Part shown: piece by piece, positions 21,904-31,850 of the stretch
Layout of the letters: each line of letters opens with the position of its first letter
How positions within the stretch are numbered: position 1 is the first letter of the stretch
Assembly: GCA_934045905.1 (NCBI GenBank)
Contig: OW203763.1
Coordinates: 43,119,172 to 43,183,171, forward strand
Length of the DNA: 64,000 nucleotides
Source: Leuctra nigra
Taxonomy: Eukaryota > Arthropoda > Insecta > Plecoptera > Leuctridae
Direction: 5' to 3'
The notes under the pieces: model-generated
The model's database searches: none
What the model was told of the DNA's origin: nothing
What the model saw: only the letters and a program-made list of their open reading frames with translations
Made by a program: the position numbers and the translations under genes

Positions 21904-22500
21904 TTACAGCGACGTAATCGGCTGACGCAGGAAACTGATTGTCCTGTAGGGCTCCTCCGCTGTCTGTCCGGCTGTCTTAAGTATTGAGATGTTGGGCAGA
22001 GCGCTGAACGAGTAATTGCTTCTCTCCCAGGGTGTAGCGACAGAGTTGCCGGCATTGTCAATGGTGTACAATGTCTCCCCTGGTCCGGGAGACAAGGAGA
22101 CTTGAGACTTGTTGGAGGGTTCATTAGTCGGTGACTGTTCGGAAGAGCCTTTACCTTTTTCTACCAGCATCGAACTACGCGTTCTTCCACGCAGATCATT
22201 GGTTGGACCTGGTTTGACTCCATTTTTGACAGTTGGATTCGAAATGTCTGAGGTATCTGAACTATCCTTTGCCTTTTTACGATTCACCGAACGACTGTCT
22301 TTATTGGGTCCCCTTCGCTTCTTTTTGGTGTCGATGTCCCCTCTGGAAGTGTCATGGATTGAGTCTTCGTCTTCGCACGCTTGACCTTCGCGTTCGGTGT
22401 CTGCAATCTGTCGCTTGGCGACTCCTGAGGACTTGATATATGTGGAGTGGCGTTGTCTTCCATGGTCGATAAAAATATATTTGATCGGGAGTGTGCACAA
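21904..22500 (-). CDS. Uncharacterised Ser/Lys-rich reading frame
   Basis: Two overlapping minus-strand frames read through this segment. One opens MEDNATPHISSPQESPSD (from about 22461) and ends within about 60 codons. The other continues with a basic stretch (KKKRRGPNK, NRKKAKDSS), then Ser/Pro/Gly-rich sequence to ITSL. A frameshift near 22300 could join them into a nuclear, low-complexity protein or a retroelement ORF1. No domain is recognised. Confidence 0.3.
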   Translation of the reverse strand: MCTLPIKYIFIDHGRQRHSTYIKSSGVAKRQIADTEREGQACEDEDSIHDTSRGDIDTKKKRRGPNKDSRSVNRKKAKDSSDTSDISNPTVKNGVKPGPTNDLRGRTRSSMLVEKGKGSSEQSPTNEPSNKSQVSLSPGPGETLYTIDNAGNSVATPWERSNYSFSALPNISILKTAGQTAEEPYRTISFLRQPITSL

Positions 22501-22746
22501 ACAGATTTGTCAAACTACCTATAATTTATATTATTATTGAAATATAAATTCTTATTTTTGCCAATTTGCATACCTAATGTGTTTTATAATGAATGATGTT
22601 ATTATTTTATTACTGACAAATATGTTCATTGTTCATTAACTTTCTGCCAAACTTCATGTTCGAGATGCAAATACATGCGACCCATGTTATTGTGTCTGAA
22701 AACCTGAACGGTTTGTCTGTATTTTGTGATTAATTAATATACATTT

Positions 22747-23190
22747 TCCCCACCGACGGCTGCCACCTTATCGCGGTGGTGGGGTTTGTGTTGGCCAACG
22801 ATCCATTGCAGCTACGCCGGCGAGCATATGCTCATGTGTAAGGGCTACCCATGCCGGACAGATCAGTGGTGAGGTCCAGACAAAGAGCAGCCAGGGTTGG
22901 CCTAACCATGTCCTCCCTTGAATTTGCGGGTTCCATCGGGCCGGCCTTCCCCCTCCAGATGGTGATCCCCCTGAAATCGGGTTCCGCCGGCCCGAATCCT
23001 CACACCCCCCGGTCCGTCCCCATTCCGGCCTGGCCTTCTTACCAGTGTCGGACTCCCCCGGATCGGGCCCATTAGGTCAACCCTCTCCCAATGTCCTTCA
23101 CTTAATTCAACAAAGTTTAAAGTAAAATAATTATTGTGCGCAATATTACCTCGTCGTTGACGCGCCGTTAAACCCTATTAATCGAATCTA
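22747..23190 (+). mobile_element. SINE-like retroposon, copy 3
   Basis: Flanked by a perfect 14-bp duplication, ATTAATATACATTT (22733-22746 and 23191-23204). It starts CCCCACCGACGGCTGCC and ends TAATCGAATCTA. It is single-unit length, about 444 bp. Confidence 0.88.
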
Positions 23191-23359
23191 ATTAATATAC
23201 ATTTACTAACAATCCAACTCACTGAAGTATATGACTTTTTCCATTCCTTGACCCTTGGCCCTTTTCAATGAAATAGTACTTGGCCATTGATTTAGTAAAC
23301 GTCTACTCTGAATGACTCGATTTAATTGACCTTTGTTAGTAGTGGTGTTTCTTACTCGC

Positions 23360-26300
23360 CTACTGTTGCAGACTAGATTTGAATGCAGCCAACATTTCCT
23401 GAAGAGTGGAGTTCACAGTTACAATTGCTGCCGTCTGCTCTCTTATGGCGACCGTCTGTTCCTGTTCTCTAATGGCATGCACTTGGTCTTCCCCAGTTTG
23501 AATGATGTCCCTCTGGACATTTGTGCCACGCTGTCGCCTCGGGATTGGGAATGCGTCTTCGCCATATCTCGAGAGCGGGGCTCGAGGTCGCACATTAGGG
23601 GGGGGGGAGGGTGGGGGGGGGTGTCAATATCTGAGGACACTTACATGTAAGAATGTGGCATTTTGTGATACTGGTATAAGTGAAGAAAAATTATATAGTA
23701 ATATTAACTTTCAGTCTCCGCTGGGGTCTCTCCTTCGGTTTCCGGAGTGAAGCGAGCAGGAATGATTGGTGTACGTCGGGGAATAAACACATCTAAATAC
23801 AGGAAAAAGATGTAATAAGCTGTGACTTTTTTCTAACTAACTAGTGAAGCTGATAAGTAATGTTCAATATTTACTTTCAGCTTCAGCTGGGGACTCTCCT
23901 TCGGTTTCCGGAGTGAAGCGAGCAGGAATGATTGGTGTACGTCGGGGAATAAACACATCTAAATACAGGAAAAAGATGTAATAAGCTGTGACTTTTTTCT
24001 AACTAACTAGTGAAGCTGATAAGTAATGTTCAATATTTACTTTTAGCTTCAGCTGGGGACTCTCCTTCGGTTTCCGGAGTGAAGCGAGCAGGAATGATTG
24101 GTGTACGTCGGGGAATAAACACGTCTAAATACAGAAAAAAGATGTAATAAGCTGCGACTTTTTTCTAACTAACTAGTGAAGTTGTTGATAAGTAATGTGC
24201 AATATTTACTTTCAGCTTCAGCTGGGGACACTCCTAGGCTTCCAGGAGAGGAGCGAGCAGGAATTAGTAGTGTATGTCGGGGTAGTGTATGTCGGGGAAT
24301 AGACACATCTAAAGATAGGAGAAACATGTAATAAGCTGGCACTTTGTGTTGTAAAGTTGTTGATTGGTTACTGATTAGTATGTGCAATATTTACTTGCAG
24401 CTGCGCCGGTCTTTCTTACTATTCCCGGAGTGGAGCGAGCAGGAATGAGAAGTGAACGTGGACACATCTAAAGACAGGAAAAAAAATAAGGACAGGATTT
24501 AATAAGCTGGCACTTTTTTGTAACTAGTGAAGTCGTTGATTACTATGTGTAATATTTACTTGCAGTGCAGATGCGCTGGTCTTTCTTAGTATTCCCGGAG
24601 CAGGAATGAGAAGTGTACGTTGGGGAATTACACATCTAAAGACAGGAAAACATGAAATACACCGGCACTTTGTGCAGCTAGTGTAGATAATGATTAGTAT
24701 GTTTAATATTTACTTGCAGCTGGGCTCATCTCTCCTTGGGCTTGACTTACTGAGTAGCCAGTAGGAATGAGAGGAGAAGGGATAAAATCTGTGAAAAAAT
24801 AGGACGGGATGAGAAGTGAGGAGCAATTGTGTAATGCCATTGAAAGATTCATGTTGGTAAAGAAGTATACTTTGGCCGCTGACTGTGGTAGCACTCGGCA
24901 TTCTCTGCTGTTGCTGTTGCTGGCTGCTGTTGCTGGCACTCAATGAAAGACGCTGCTCTAAAGTTTAATAAATTAATATTAATTTTATACATATCTGGTG
25001 AAAATTAGTATCAGGTGCATCAATTTTACATCAATTTTACTTGAAACTCACGCTTTTGCAAATCGACGCCTCCGGTGACTCCCTCGTACGACTCCTTGGC
25101 AATGAAGGAAATGATGAGTTCTTGAAATTTCGTCAATGCCGGAGCCGTACCGGTTCCACCTCCTGTGGTGGAATGGTCTCTGACGTACAGAACTTTCGCA
25201 GCCCGTGCACTGCTTTTCAGATGTTTCCATTTAGTCTTGAGCTAAATTGTTACAATGCTATTAATAGTACTACTCGTAAAGTGAAGGATGACAAGAGAGA
25301 GATCGGTCGGTAATTATTGATCTCTTTCTTACTGGCTTTTTTATGTATAGGGATAACCAGGCCTTGCTTAAGTTTGAGAGGGAAGATACTGGAGGAAGTG
25401 ATTCATTGAAGATAGGGCTGAGAGGCTTAGCTATGTGGTTGATGCATTTAGAAATACGGTTACCAGAAAAGCCATCTATGCCAGAAGATCGCTTTCCACT
25501 GAATGACTGTGCAAGTTTGATGATTTCAGCAGGGCAAGTGGTATCCAACATGAATGGAGAAATTGGATGGAAGAGGTTTTGATAATTATCGTTGGATCTA
25601 TTGGCGGGAGAGGGGGGAGACACGTTGCCGGCACTTATGAAAAATTGGTTGAAAATTTCAGCGATTGCCGACGGCTTTGATATTAGCTGGTCGGCTACGA
25701 TAAGTGACTAGTCATTCGGCTGACGTACCTGAGTAGATGCAGTCTTTATGATTTTCCAAGCAGCTTTCGGCTTGTTCTTGGATGTAGCTATAATATGGTC
25801 GTTTTGTAGTCTCTTCTTTGCTCTCAAGCTTCGTCTGTGATCTTGTTTCGAGCTATTGTATCTGCGCTTAAGCTCTTTGCATCCTGGATTGGCTTTACAA
25901 AGACGATGAAGATCTCGTAGGTTGTTCGCCGCGGAACGAACTTCTGGGGTAATCGAGCGGTTTGGCTTGCTCGATCTCTGTCTAATACGTCGAAGAGGAA
26001 AAGCTTCGTCAAAAATAGATGCTAGGGATAGAGAGGAGTCGTACATGGCGTTGACATCAGTGGCTTGATCTAATGATGTTCATTGATCTTCACGAAGAAG
26101 GTTGATTAATGTGGTGGTATTGGCTTCCGAGAGCACACGCTTGGTTATGAACGTCGGTGTTTTGACTTGATTTGTGGTAGAGGTTAGGGTGAGTGAGTGA
26201 TAAGCCGAGATGGTCAGATATTCCACTCTCAAAAGTCTTGGCATTCCAAGACTTAGCACTGAGAGTAGTAAAGATGTTGTCAATTAGGGTTGATGATGTA

Positions 26301-28192
26301 GGTGTGATGCGGGTTAGAGTAGTTACTTTTTCACATAACTGGAAACTGTATAAAAGGTCAAAAAACTTGGCTCTTGCGCTGCTCGGTTGTAGTAGGTCGA
26401 TATTGAAGTCGGAGATTCGGTTGTTGACTGTTGAAGCGGACGGACGTGTTTCGATCAGCTCTCGTCTCGACTGAACTTAGCGGTGACTCATTCACATACT
26501 GTTTAGGTTTAGATTAGTTTATTATAATATTATTTAAAGTGTCTTCTTTTGCTTAAACCATTCTACTTATGTAGAATATTCTTCTTCCTCTTATGGTGTA
26601 GTTACTTTGTTCGAATTTTTCTTTTTTATTGGTTTTTTGAAGATAAACCTGTTGTATTTTCAACGTAAATACACACTTGCTGCGAGTCAGGGAGGTATTT
26701 TACAGCGGTTTATTATTAGCTGGCCTGGAAGGCCAGGCTTTAACAGCTTACTTCTCGTTTTGCCTATTCTGCCTAGGCTCTACGAATCCCCTAATTTATT
26801 ATTTTTGATTTGTTTTGTTTTACTGTACTCATTAGCTAGCGCAATGAGCAGTAGCCAAAGTAACAAGAAGGTTATATTAAACCGCGGAAACATAGAGGAA
26901 ACAACGTCTTCTGGCATCAGGGGACGTAAAGATTCAATGGGAAAAAACAAGCCGTTGGCACCTTCTGGCCAGCAGAAGGGCAACGCCAAGTCCAACACAC
27001 TTGTATCTGGTCACAATAGTTCGAAACCAAGTGGAATTGTTTCTGTCCCAAACAATTCCAATCCAATTAAAGAGATCGAGAGTAACTCGACGATTTTGCC
27101 ACTGAGATATGAACAGAAGAGGCGTTCATCTCTATCTTCCGAGACCATTGAACTCGGAGATTGTCTTAGTAAAGTACTGTCAGACTCGCCTGAAGAAATA
27201 GACAAGCTCTTCAAGTTTTTAAAAGTTTCTAATTTTATGGACAAAATTTAAAGTTTTAATCATATAGGGATAGGTGCTAAATGACCTTAGATGTCGACGC
27301 ACCTTAACAATAACAAAAAAAAAAAGATATTGAAGTTCCCACACATAACAATTGCAGCTAGAGGACTTGCTTTCTTGGTGTGTGTTAGGATGTTTTCGAG
27401 GTTGAGCAGGAAGGCAGAAATGTCAGCTAATGGAGATCTATAAACTGACAGGATAGCGGCATTGACCTGTTTCGGGCGGGACCATATAACTCCAGTACAT
27501 TCTATGATTTTGTCAATACAAAATTTAAGCAGATCAGGGATGGGATGCGTCTTTAGATGAGGCTTGGCAAAGATAGCGTTCCGCCGTGAGCCGAAGAGGT
27601 CCGGTGGTAGATACCGGAAGTGCAGTAATGAGGTAAGGAAAAATTAGTGTCTGATGCATGAAGCCAGTGCTCGGACAGGCACAGGAAGTCGGGCGAATGG
27701 GAGTTAGTGAGAAGCTCCACATCCTCCACTTTATTGCGGAAGGATTGGATGTTTAGAGCCATTATTAGGTCAGGCTTAGAGGACTTAGCTACGGATGCTG
27801 ATTGGAGGTAGGTATTTTGGGGAAATGTTGCATGTTAGTTACAACTTTATGAGCATTTTTGGATTTGGACTCGCGGAGGGGTTGGATTCTCGGTGTGATG
27901 GCGACGCTCCCCGATGGCTGGTCAATCCGTGACCTAGTCGTTTGGAGGCTCACAGGAGGCCATGATCAGCTTCACGTTGCTAAACTTACGTCCGCAATAC
28001 TCCTTGGAAACTTCCCACCGCATTCACCTCATTGTGAATGCCATCCCAGATAGCACTTTTCACTTCCTTTGTGATGGACATGTTAAAACTCCCTTCTAAT
28101 TTCTCATAATTTTCCCCGACCCCTTGCACTAGGGCATATTGTTCGCTGTCAGTGAAGTCCGGGCTCCTTTTCCTCTTCTCCCCCCCACCCAT
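23360..28192 (-). CDS. Myb/SANT-like DNA-binding protein gene with duplicated mini-exons
   Basis: Exon 1 (28001-28192, 64 codons, MGGGEKRKRSPDFTDSEQ) and exon 2 (25052-25241, LKTKWKHLKSSARA...TGGGTGTAPALTKFQ) together form a Myb/SANT-like domain, a DNA-binding module common in arthropod and transposon-derived proteins. Use of a GTATTG donor at 28000 keeps the frame; the stronger GTAAGT at 27989 would shift it. Exon 3 (24871-24957) is Gln-rich. Exon 4 (24714-24788) and the mini-exons 24635-24560, 24467-24395, 24308-24210, 24124-24041, 23958-23875 and 23792-23709 all follow in phase 1. The terminal exon (23360-23630) encodes a Gln/Glu-rich helical end, IIQTGEDQVHAIREQEQT, and a TAG at 23360-23362. 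The two exons of 73 and 76 bp would break the frame if retained. A G-run at 23597-23620 also disrupts the frame. Confidence 0.65.
23709..24788 (-). repeat. Tandem array of ~167-bp exon-plus-intron units
   Basis: Three units are nearly identical (exons 23709-23792, 23875-23958, 24041-24124, each exactly 84 bp). Each has a CCTGTATTTAG-type acceptor and a GAAA|GTAAAT or GTTAAT donor. Each exon encodes NVFIPRRTPIIPARF plus TPETEGESPAEAE in phase 1. Four older units upstream are diverged, with lengths of 99, 73, 76 and 75 bp; the 99-bp one has an internal 15-bp duplication (PRHTL twice). Confidence 0.85.
26410..27325 (+). mobile_element. Non-autonomous retroposon carrying a short intact ORF
   Basis: Flanked by the 11-bp duplication GATATTGAAGT (26399-26409 and 27326-27336). 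The 3' end is poly(A) after AACAATAAC. It inserted into the endonuclease GDFNI codons of the LINE on the opposite strand. The body is a 5' leader of about 430 bp, the ORF at 26844-27251 and a short 3' part with CGACGCACCTTAACAATAAC, a LINE-like 3' end. It contains no RT gene, so it must have moved in trans. Confidence 0.8.
26844..27251 (+). CDS. 135-residue ORF of a retroposon
   Basis: Starts MSSSQSNKKVILNRGN and ends VSNFMDKI. It is hydrophilic, rich in Ser/Asn/Lys, with a more ordered C-terminal part (ELGDCLSKVLSDSPEEIDK) likely to form helices. The frame is open further upstream, but 26844 is the first ATG followed by non-hydrophobic sequence. It may be a truncated ORF1 of the parent LINE; no zinc knuckle or RRM is seen. 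The function is not recognised. Confidence 0.45.
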   Translation: MSSSQSNKKVILNRGNIEETTSSGIRGRKDSMGKNKPLAPSGQQKGNAKSNTLVSGHNSSKPSGIVSVPNNSNPIKEIESNSTILPLRYEQKRRSSLSSETIELGDCLSKVLSDSPEEIDKLFKFLKVSNFMDKI

Positions 28193-28963
28193 TGAAAATA
28201 GTTATAATGATTATTAACTACTAGTATAAATCACGAATAAATAGTTTAAACTTTAAGTAGATGATTTAATAGTGTATAAATAAATAGATTAAATGGTTAG
28301 AGATTAATAAGTAGGTTTACAAAGCAAAATAAACAAAATGAACTCTCTCAGTGAACTTCGCAACGAACCATATTGATCTTTAGCAAAAAGTATTCTATTT
28401 TGCAAGTTCTCTTTTATTCAAATTTCAGTGTTTCTGTAAGTTCAAATATTTCGCTCCATTCACCGCCTTCTCGATATTCAAATCCATGAAAAGAAGGCGG
28501 TGTCAAAGGCGTTAGATTGGAACATTTCAAATCAACCAATCAAATCATTTGTTTCGAACGCAAACTTTCGTGACGTATGGGACTAGCTTAGTCCACCCGT
28601 AATACGCGCATATTCAATTGGGTCACCGGAATTGGTATTAGCAAGGGACTTCAAAGGACGGGACTAGGCTCAGTACAACAGTCATAGCTTGCGTGTTATT
28701 AGATAAGGGTTTTGAGGAATCTATAGGCCATATCCGGTAGGAATGTAAAGCAAATAACCAATCGAAAGAGATGAAATAAACCGAATTAGAGGTCCACCTC
28801 GAAAGATTAAGTTTAGATTCATGTATCGTCGTAGAACTCCCTTTAGAATCTCTACCTCTCCTTCGAGACAAGTTATTAATTGTGCATAAGAGTAATGATC
28901 CCTTTTGTAGATGTAGCTGTTACTTGATGTGATTTGATGATGCTTTTCTTAGTCTTTTACAGT
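28193..28963. promoter_or_regulatory. Upstream region of the Myb/SANT-like gene
   Basis: No other gene is visible. Two close CCAAT words occur around 28530-28550 (AACCAATCAAAT). A transcription start for the minus-strand gene is expected in this interval, but no clear TATA box could be assigned. Confidence 0.25.
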
Positions 28964-29080
28964 GTACAAGCGTGGAATAAGTAGCTGTGCTGGTTGTCTC
29001 TCTCTGCTCCATGTAAAAACATGTTTATGTTATGAGTCAGAGAGAGGCAGAATAACAGGGTATTTATTCCACCCCTGTAC
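28964..29080. mobile_element. 117-bp foldback MITE
   Basis: GTACAAGCGTGGAATAAGTA (28964 onward) is inverted at the right end (read inward GTACAGGGGTGGAATAAATA). A shorter internal inverted pair, TCTCTCTCTG / CAGAGAGAGG, extends the hairpin. CAGTGTAC occurs on both sides (28960 and 29085 region), but a target duplication is not certain. Confidence 0.55.
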
Positions 29081-29386
29081 GTATGCAGTGTACTCCACGT
29101 TAACGTGTGCATAATAGGTGCAACGAAAGAGGAGGGGTGGACATAGTCATGTATAGCTCGTCATACCAAAAGGTGAAAATAATCGCTTCTTAGATCGACT
29201 TTAAGAAATTAAATCAAAATGAACTCAATGAAAAGAATATGGTAATTTATAGAATGAACCTTATTACAAGAAAAAGTAAAATCGAAATAATAAATAAATG
29301 AATACGAAATAGTCGGGGTTTACATTTTAAGAAGTTGATAGCCTAATCAGAATATATGTACACGAAAAGGGGGAAGAGTCAACTGT

Positions 29387-29674
29387 TCAATTCTCCGATT
29401 CCTCTTCAGAGCGATAACCCATATCCAAATTGTCTGCCCAATGAAGGGGCCACACACGCCACAAACAATGGTTTAGTCTATAATTAGAAAGGTTGAAAGG
29501 CATGGTCCAGTCGTTCCATATGTAAGTGAAAAATTGTTCCCAAATCGTAAAATTTTCGTCGATGAATAACAATTCGGTTGAAGCTGGCGTAGGAAGATCG
29601 TAGCGTCTAGAAAAGTCTAACACCTCAGGGTCCTTTTCTTTATGGAGCGAAGGCTTTAACACAAAACGGCGCAT
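29387..29674 (-). CDS. Unassigned ORF of a compact cluster (MRRFVLKPSL...)
   Basis: 95 codons from MRRFVLKPSLHKEKDPEVL to RSEEESEN; an in-frame ATG 17 codons upstream (29725) is also possible. It is rich in Trp, Phe and Tyr in the middle (IWEQFFTYIWNDWTM) and acidic at the end, unlike a random frame. It is 3' of two more ORFs on the same strand with gaps of 2 and about 43-93 bases. I do not recognise the family. The compact, intron-free layout would fit an integrated viral fragment, which is inference only. Confidence 0.35.
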   Translation of the reverse strand: MRRFVLKPSLHKEKDPEVLDFSRRYDLPTPASTELLFIDENFTIWEQFFTYIWNDWTMPFNLSNYRLNHCLWRVWPLHWADNLDMGYRSEEESEN

Positions 29675-29767
29675 CTTGAAGATAAAATGAACGGAGTAAA
29701 GTTGATAGATGAAGATGTGAAACACTGGAAGTTAGATTTGAAGAACTATTATACACATGAAAAATGT

Positions 29768-29965
29768 TCAAGGAATATTCGGGCAGACGTTTTCTTTATT
29801 TAGTTCTTTAAGAGACATGATTAGCGATGATGAGGGATAAAATGACTTGAAGTTGTGGAGTGTCTGAAAATAAAGTCTGTAGATAATTATCAGTTGAAAT
29901 ATCTTGTGGATGAGATTTAGAAATGGAGATGACTGGATATGAAACTTCTTGTGTGTTGTCGACAT
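29768..29965 (-). CDS. Unassigned ORF of a compact cluster (MSTTHKKFH...)
   Basis: 65 codons, starting two bases after the stop of the preceding ORF (TGATATG). It begins MSTTHKKFHIQSSPF, has a hydrophobic/aromatic centre (LIIIYRLYFQTL) that could be a membrane segment, and ends NKENVCPNIP. No family is recognised. Confidence 0.3.
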   Translation of the reverse strand: MSTTHKKFHIQSSPFLNLIHKIFQLIIIYRLYFQTLHNFKSFYPSSSLIMSLKELNKENVCPNIP

Positions 29966-29966
29966 A

Positions 29967-30107
29967 TCACTGGCGATGATTGGACACTGGAACGAAGTAA
30001 CCTTGATGAGGAGGTGAAATTAAATCACTAATATCTACTTTATTGCCAAATTTGTATTCATGCAAATGTTGTAGGATTTTGAATTTCTTGCGAAGACGAA
30101 GTTCCAT
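29967..30107 (-). CDS. Unassigned small ORF of a compact cluster (MELRLRKKF...)
   Basis: 46 codons, MELRLRKKFKILQHLHEYKF to PVSNHRQ; basic N-terminus. It lies directly upstream of the ORF at 29768-29965. Further upstream on the same strand (30120-30430), frames of 40-60 codons continue with at least one shift, for example a segment reading DFLSLDFYNITLPHLT. No family is recognised. Confidence 0.3.
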   Translation of the reverse strand: MELRLRKKFKILQHLHEYKFGNKVDISDLISPPHQGYFVPVSNHRQ

Positions 30108-30515
30108 GTTAGAGGGTTCTTATTTCTGGTTAAGGGATCTTCTATGGGCACTAAGTGTTAGTGTAGACTTGACAAGTGAACGAATATAATGTGCGGTCAG
30201 ATGAGGCAGGGTGATATTATAGAAATCTAACGATAGGAAATCAGAAATCATATCACCATCATAGGAAGAACTAGTAACGGATTGAGGGGGGTACGCTTTG
30301 GATGCAGATTAAGTAGCTTTGAAACACAGTCAAAGATAAAATGATTGTTTCCTTGAGAGAGTGTATGTGGCGGGTTGGTTCTGAAGAGGTTACGATGGAA
30401 GACGATTTGAGAGTTGTGGAACGGCGTAAGGGCTAAAACCTAGGACGATTACTGGGGGGGGGGGGGGGGGATTGGCATCCCGTGTGACCTTGAAAACCAT
30501 GTGTGTGATAATGGA

Positions 30516-30976
30516 TTAGATTAGATTAGATTAATATGTTTAACGGCGCGTCAACGACGAGGTTATATTGCGCACATTAATTTTTACTTTTAGCTTTGTT
30601 GAATAAAGTGGAGGACATTGGGAGGGGACGACTTAATGGACCCGATCCGGGGGAGTCCAGCACTGGTGGGATGGCCAGGGCGGAATGGGGACGGACCGGG
30701 AGGGCGTGAGGGTTCGGGCCGGCGGGACCCGATTTCACGGGGATCACCATCTCGAGGGGGAAAGGCCGGCCCGACGAGACCGTTAATTCACGGGAGGGCA
30801 TGGCTAGGTCGACCCTGGCTGCTCTTTGTCTGGGCCTCACCACTGATCTGTCCGGCATGGTTAGCCCTTACACATGAGCATATGCTCGCCGGCTTAGCTG
30901 CAATGGTTCATTGGCCAACACAAACCCCACCACCGCGCTAAGGTGGCAGCCGTCGGGGGGGGGGGGGGGGGGGGGG
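30516..30976 (-). mobile_element. SINE-like retroposon, copy 4
   Basis: Minus orientation: the TAATCTAATCTAAT tail is at 30516-30535 on plus as ATTAGATTAGATTAG. The 5' end at about 30955 is extended by a run of roughly 22 G (C on the element strand). It is flanked by GTGATAATGGA (30505-30515 and 30977-30987). The C-run replaces the CCCCACC start of other copies. A separate run of about 19 G at 30454-30472 lies just outside the element. Confidence 0.82.
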
Positions 30977-31238
30977 GTGATAATGGAAATGCCGCGCTTT
31001 TATAACAGTTGAAGATACCTCGAATCATACAATAAAATGTCACACATTATATCTCACACAATTCGTTAATCTATAAGGAAGACAATGATGTATCTCAGAC
31101 ATCAACACGTTGCCTATGTGAGACGTAGTGAATAAAGTGCTGAAGTGATATTTTTCCGTCGGCGCAAGTTTTAACATTTTGATCTAGTTCCTCGAGATAT
31201 TAAACCTGTCAAAACAAGTACGTATACTACACAACATA

Positions 31239-31456
31239 ATGGATTTAAAAATACAATCACACAATGCTCTGCATTGTAATGAAGACAATGATGCTACACA
31301 CATATCTCTCCAATATTTTATTGACGATGCAGCAAGAAAAGGCAACATTTCCCTCGTCAGTATCATACATGGCCAAATGCGTACTGCATCAGCTAACGTG
31401 GGTGACGTCATTAGGTTGCCAATCCCCCCCAAGCTATCAGCTAAAACGATGTTTAG
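31239..31456 (+). CDS. Unassigned ORF truncated by a LINE insertion
   Basis: Starts MDLKIQSHNALHCNEDNDAT and continues through YFIDDAARKGNISLVS to IPPKLSAKTMF, where the LINE at 31457-34774 begins. Sequence after the LINE (34775 onward) continues for a short distance before the 10.7-kb element at 34819. The codon pattern and composition look protein-like, but no domain is recognised. It could belong to the same ancestral locus as the ORFs at 29387-30107. Confidence 0.35.
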
Positions 31457-31850
31457 TTTAGTTTAGTTTAGTTTATTTTCCTTTACACAAGGTATACATA
31501 AATACACAAGCAGTGACCCATAGGCTTTATGCCTTGTTTGGGTATTAGGAAACATTTACAATTTTAATAGATAAATAATAAAATAACTAAGGAGATAAGT
31601 AGAATAACAAAGAAGAATAATTAGTATAACTAAGTAATAAATAGATAACTAAGATTAGGAAATGAACAGTTTGATTGAATTCTATAATGATTCATTTTTA
31701 CTATAGTTTAGAAACTCTTCTATTGAGTAGAAGGCATTGCTTGAAAGGTATAGCATTAGTTGTTTAAACGTATAGTATTTTTCAATTTTCTTTATTTTAT
31801 GGGGCAAAGCATTGTAAACTATTGTGTTGCTATACTGCGAGTTTTTTTGT

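Larger units (their letters stand above)
25270..27850 (-). mobile_element. Jockey/CR1-type LINE fragment in an intron
   Basis: The minus-strand frames give an endonuclease start (MALNIQSFRNKVEDVEL...FLCLSEHWLH), VNAAILSVYRSP, the GDFNI-type motif (here GNFNI), PTSSTLIDNIF and GISDHLGL. A basic linker follows, then the RT start (SSGIDGFSGNRISK). After a frameshift, NNYRPISLL ends abruptly at about 25277. Everything 3' of RT motif 1 is missing, so the copy is truncated at its 3' side. It sits between exons 1 and 2 of the Myb/SANT-like gene and is split at GNFNI by the retroposon at 26410-27325. Confidence 0.75.

Noticed and set aside
27986..28000. GTAAGT donor at 27989 as the true end of Myb/SANT exon 1
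   Set aside because: It is the stronger consensus but leaves exon 2 out of frame and leads to a stop; the weaker GTATTG at 28000 keeps the domain in frame. This is kept as an uncertainty and not called as a second isoform.
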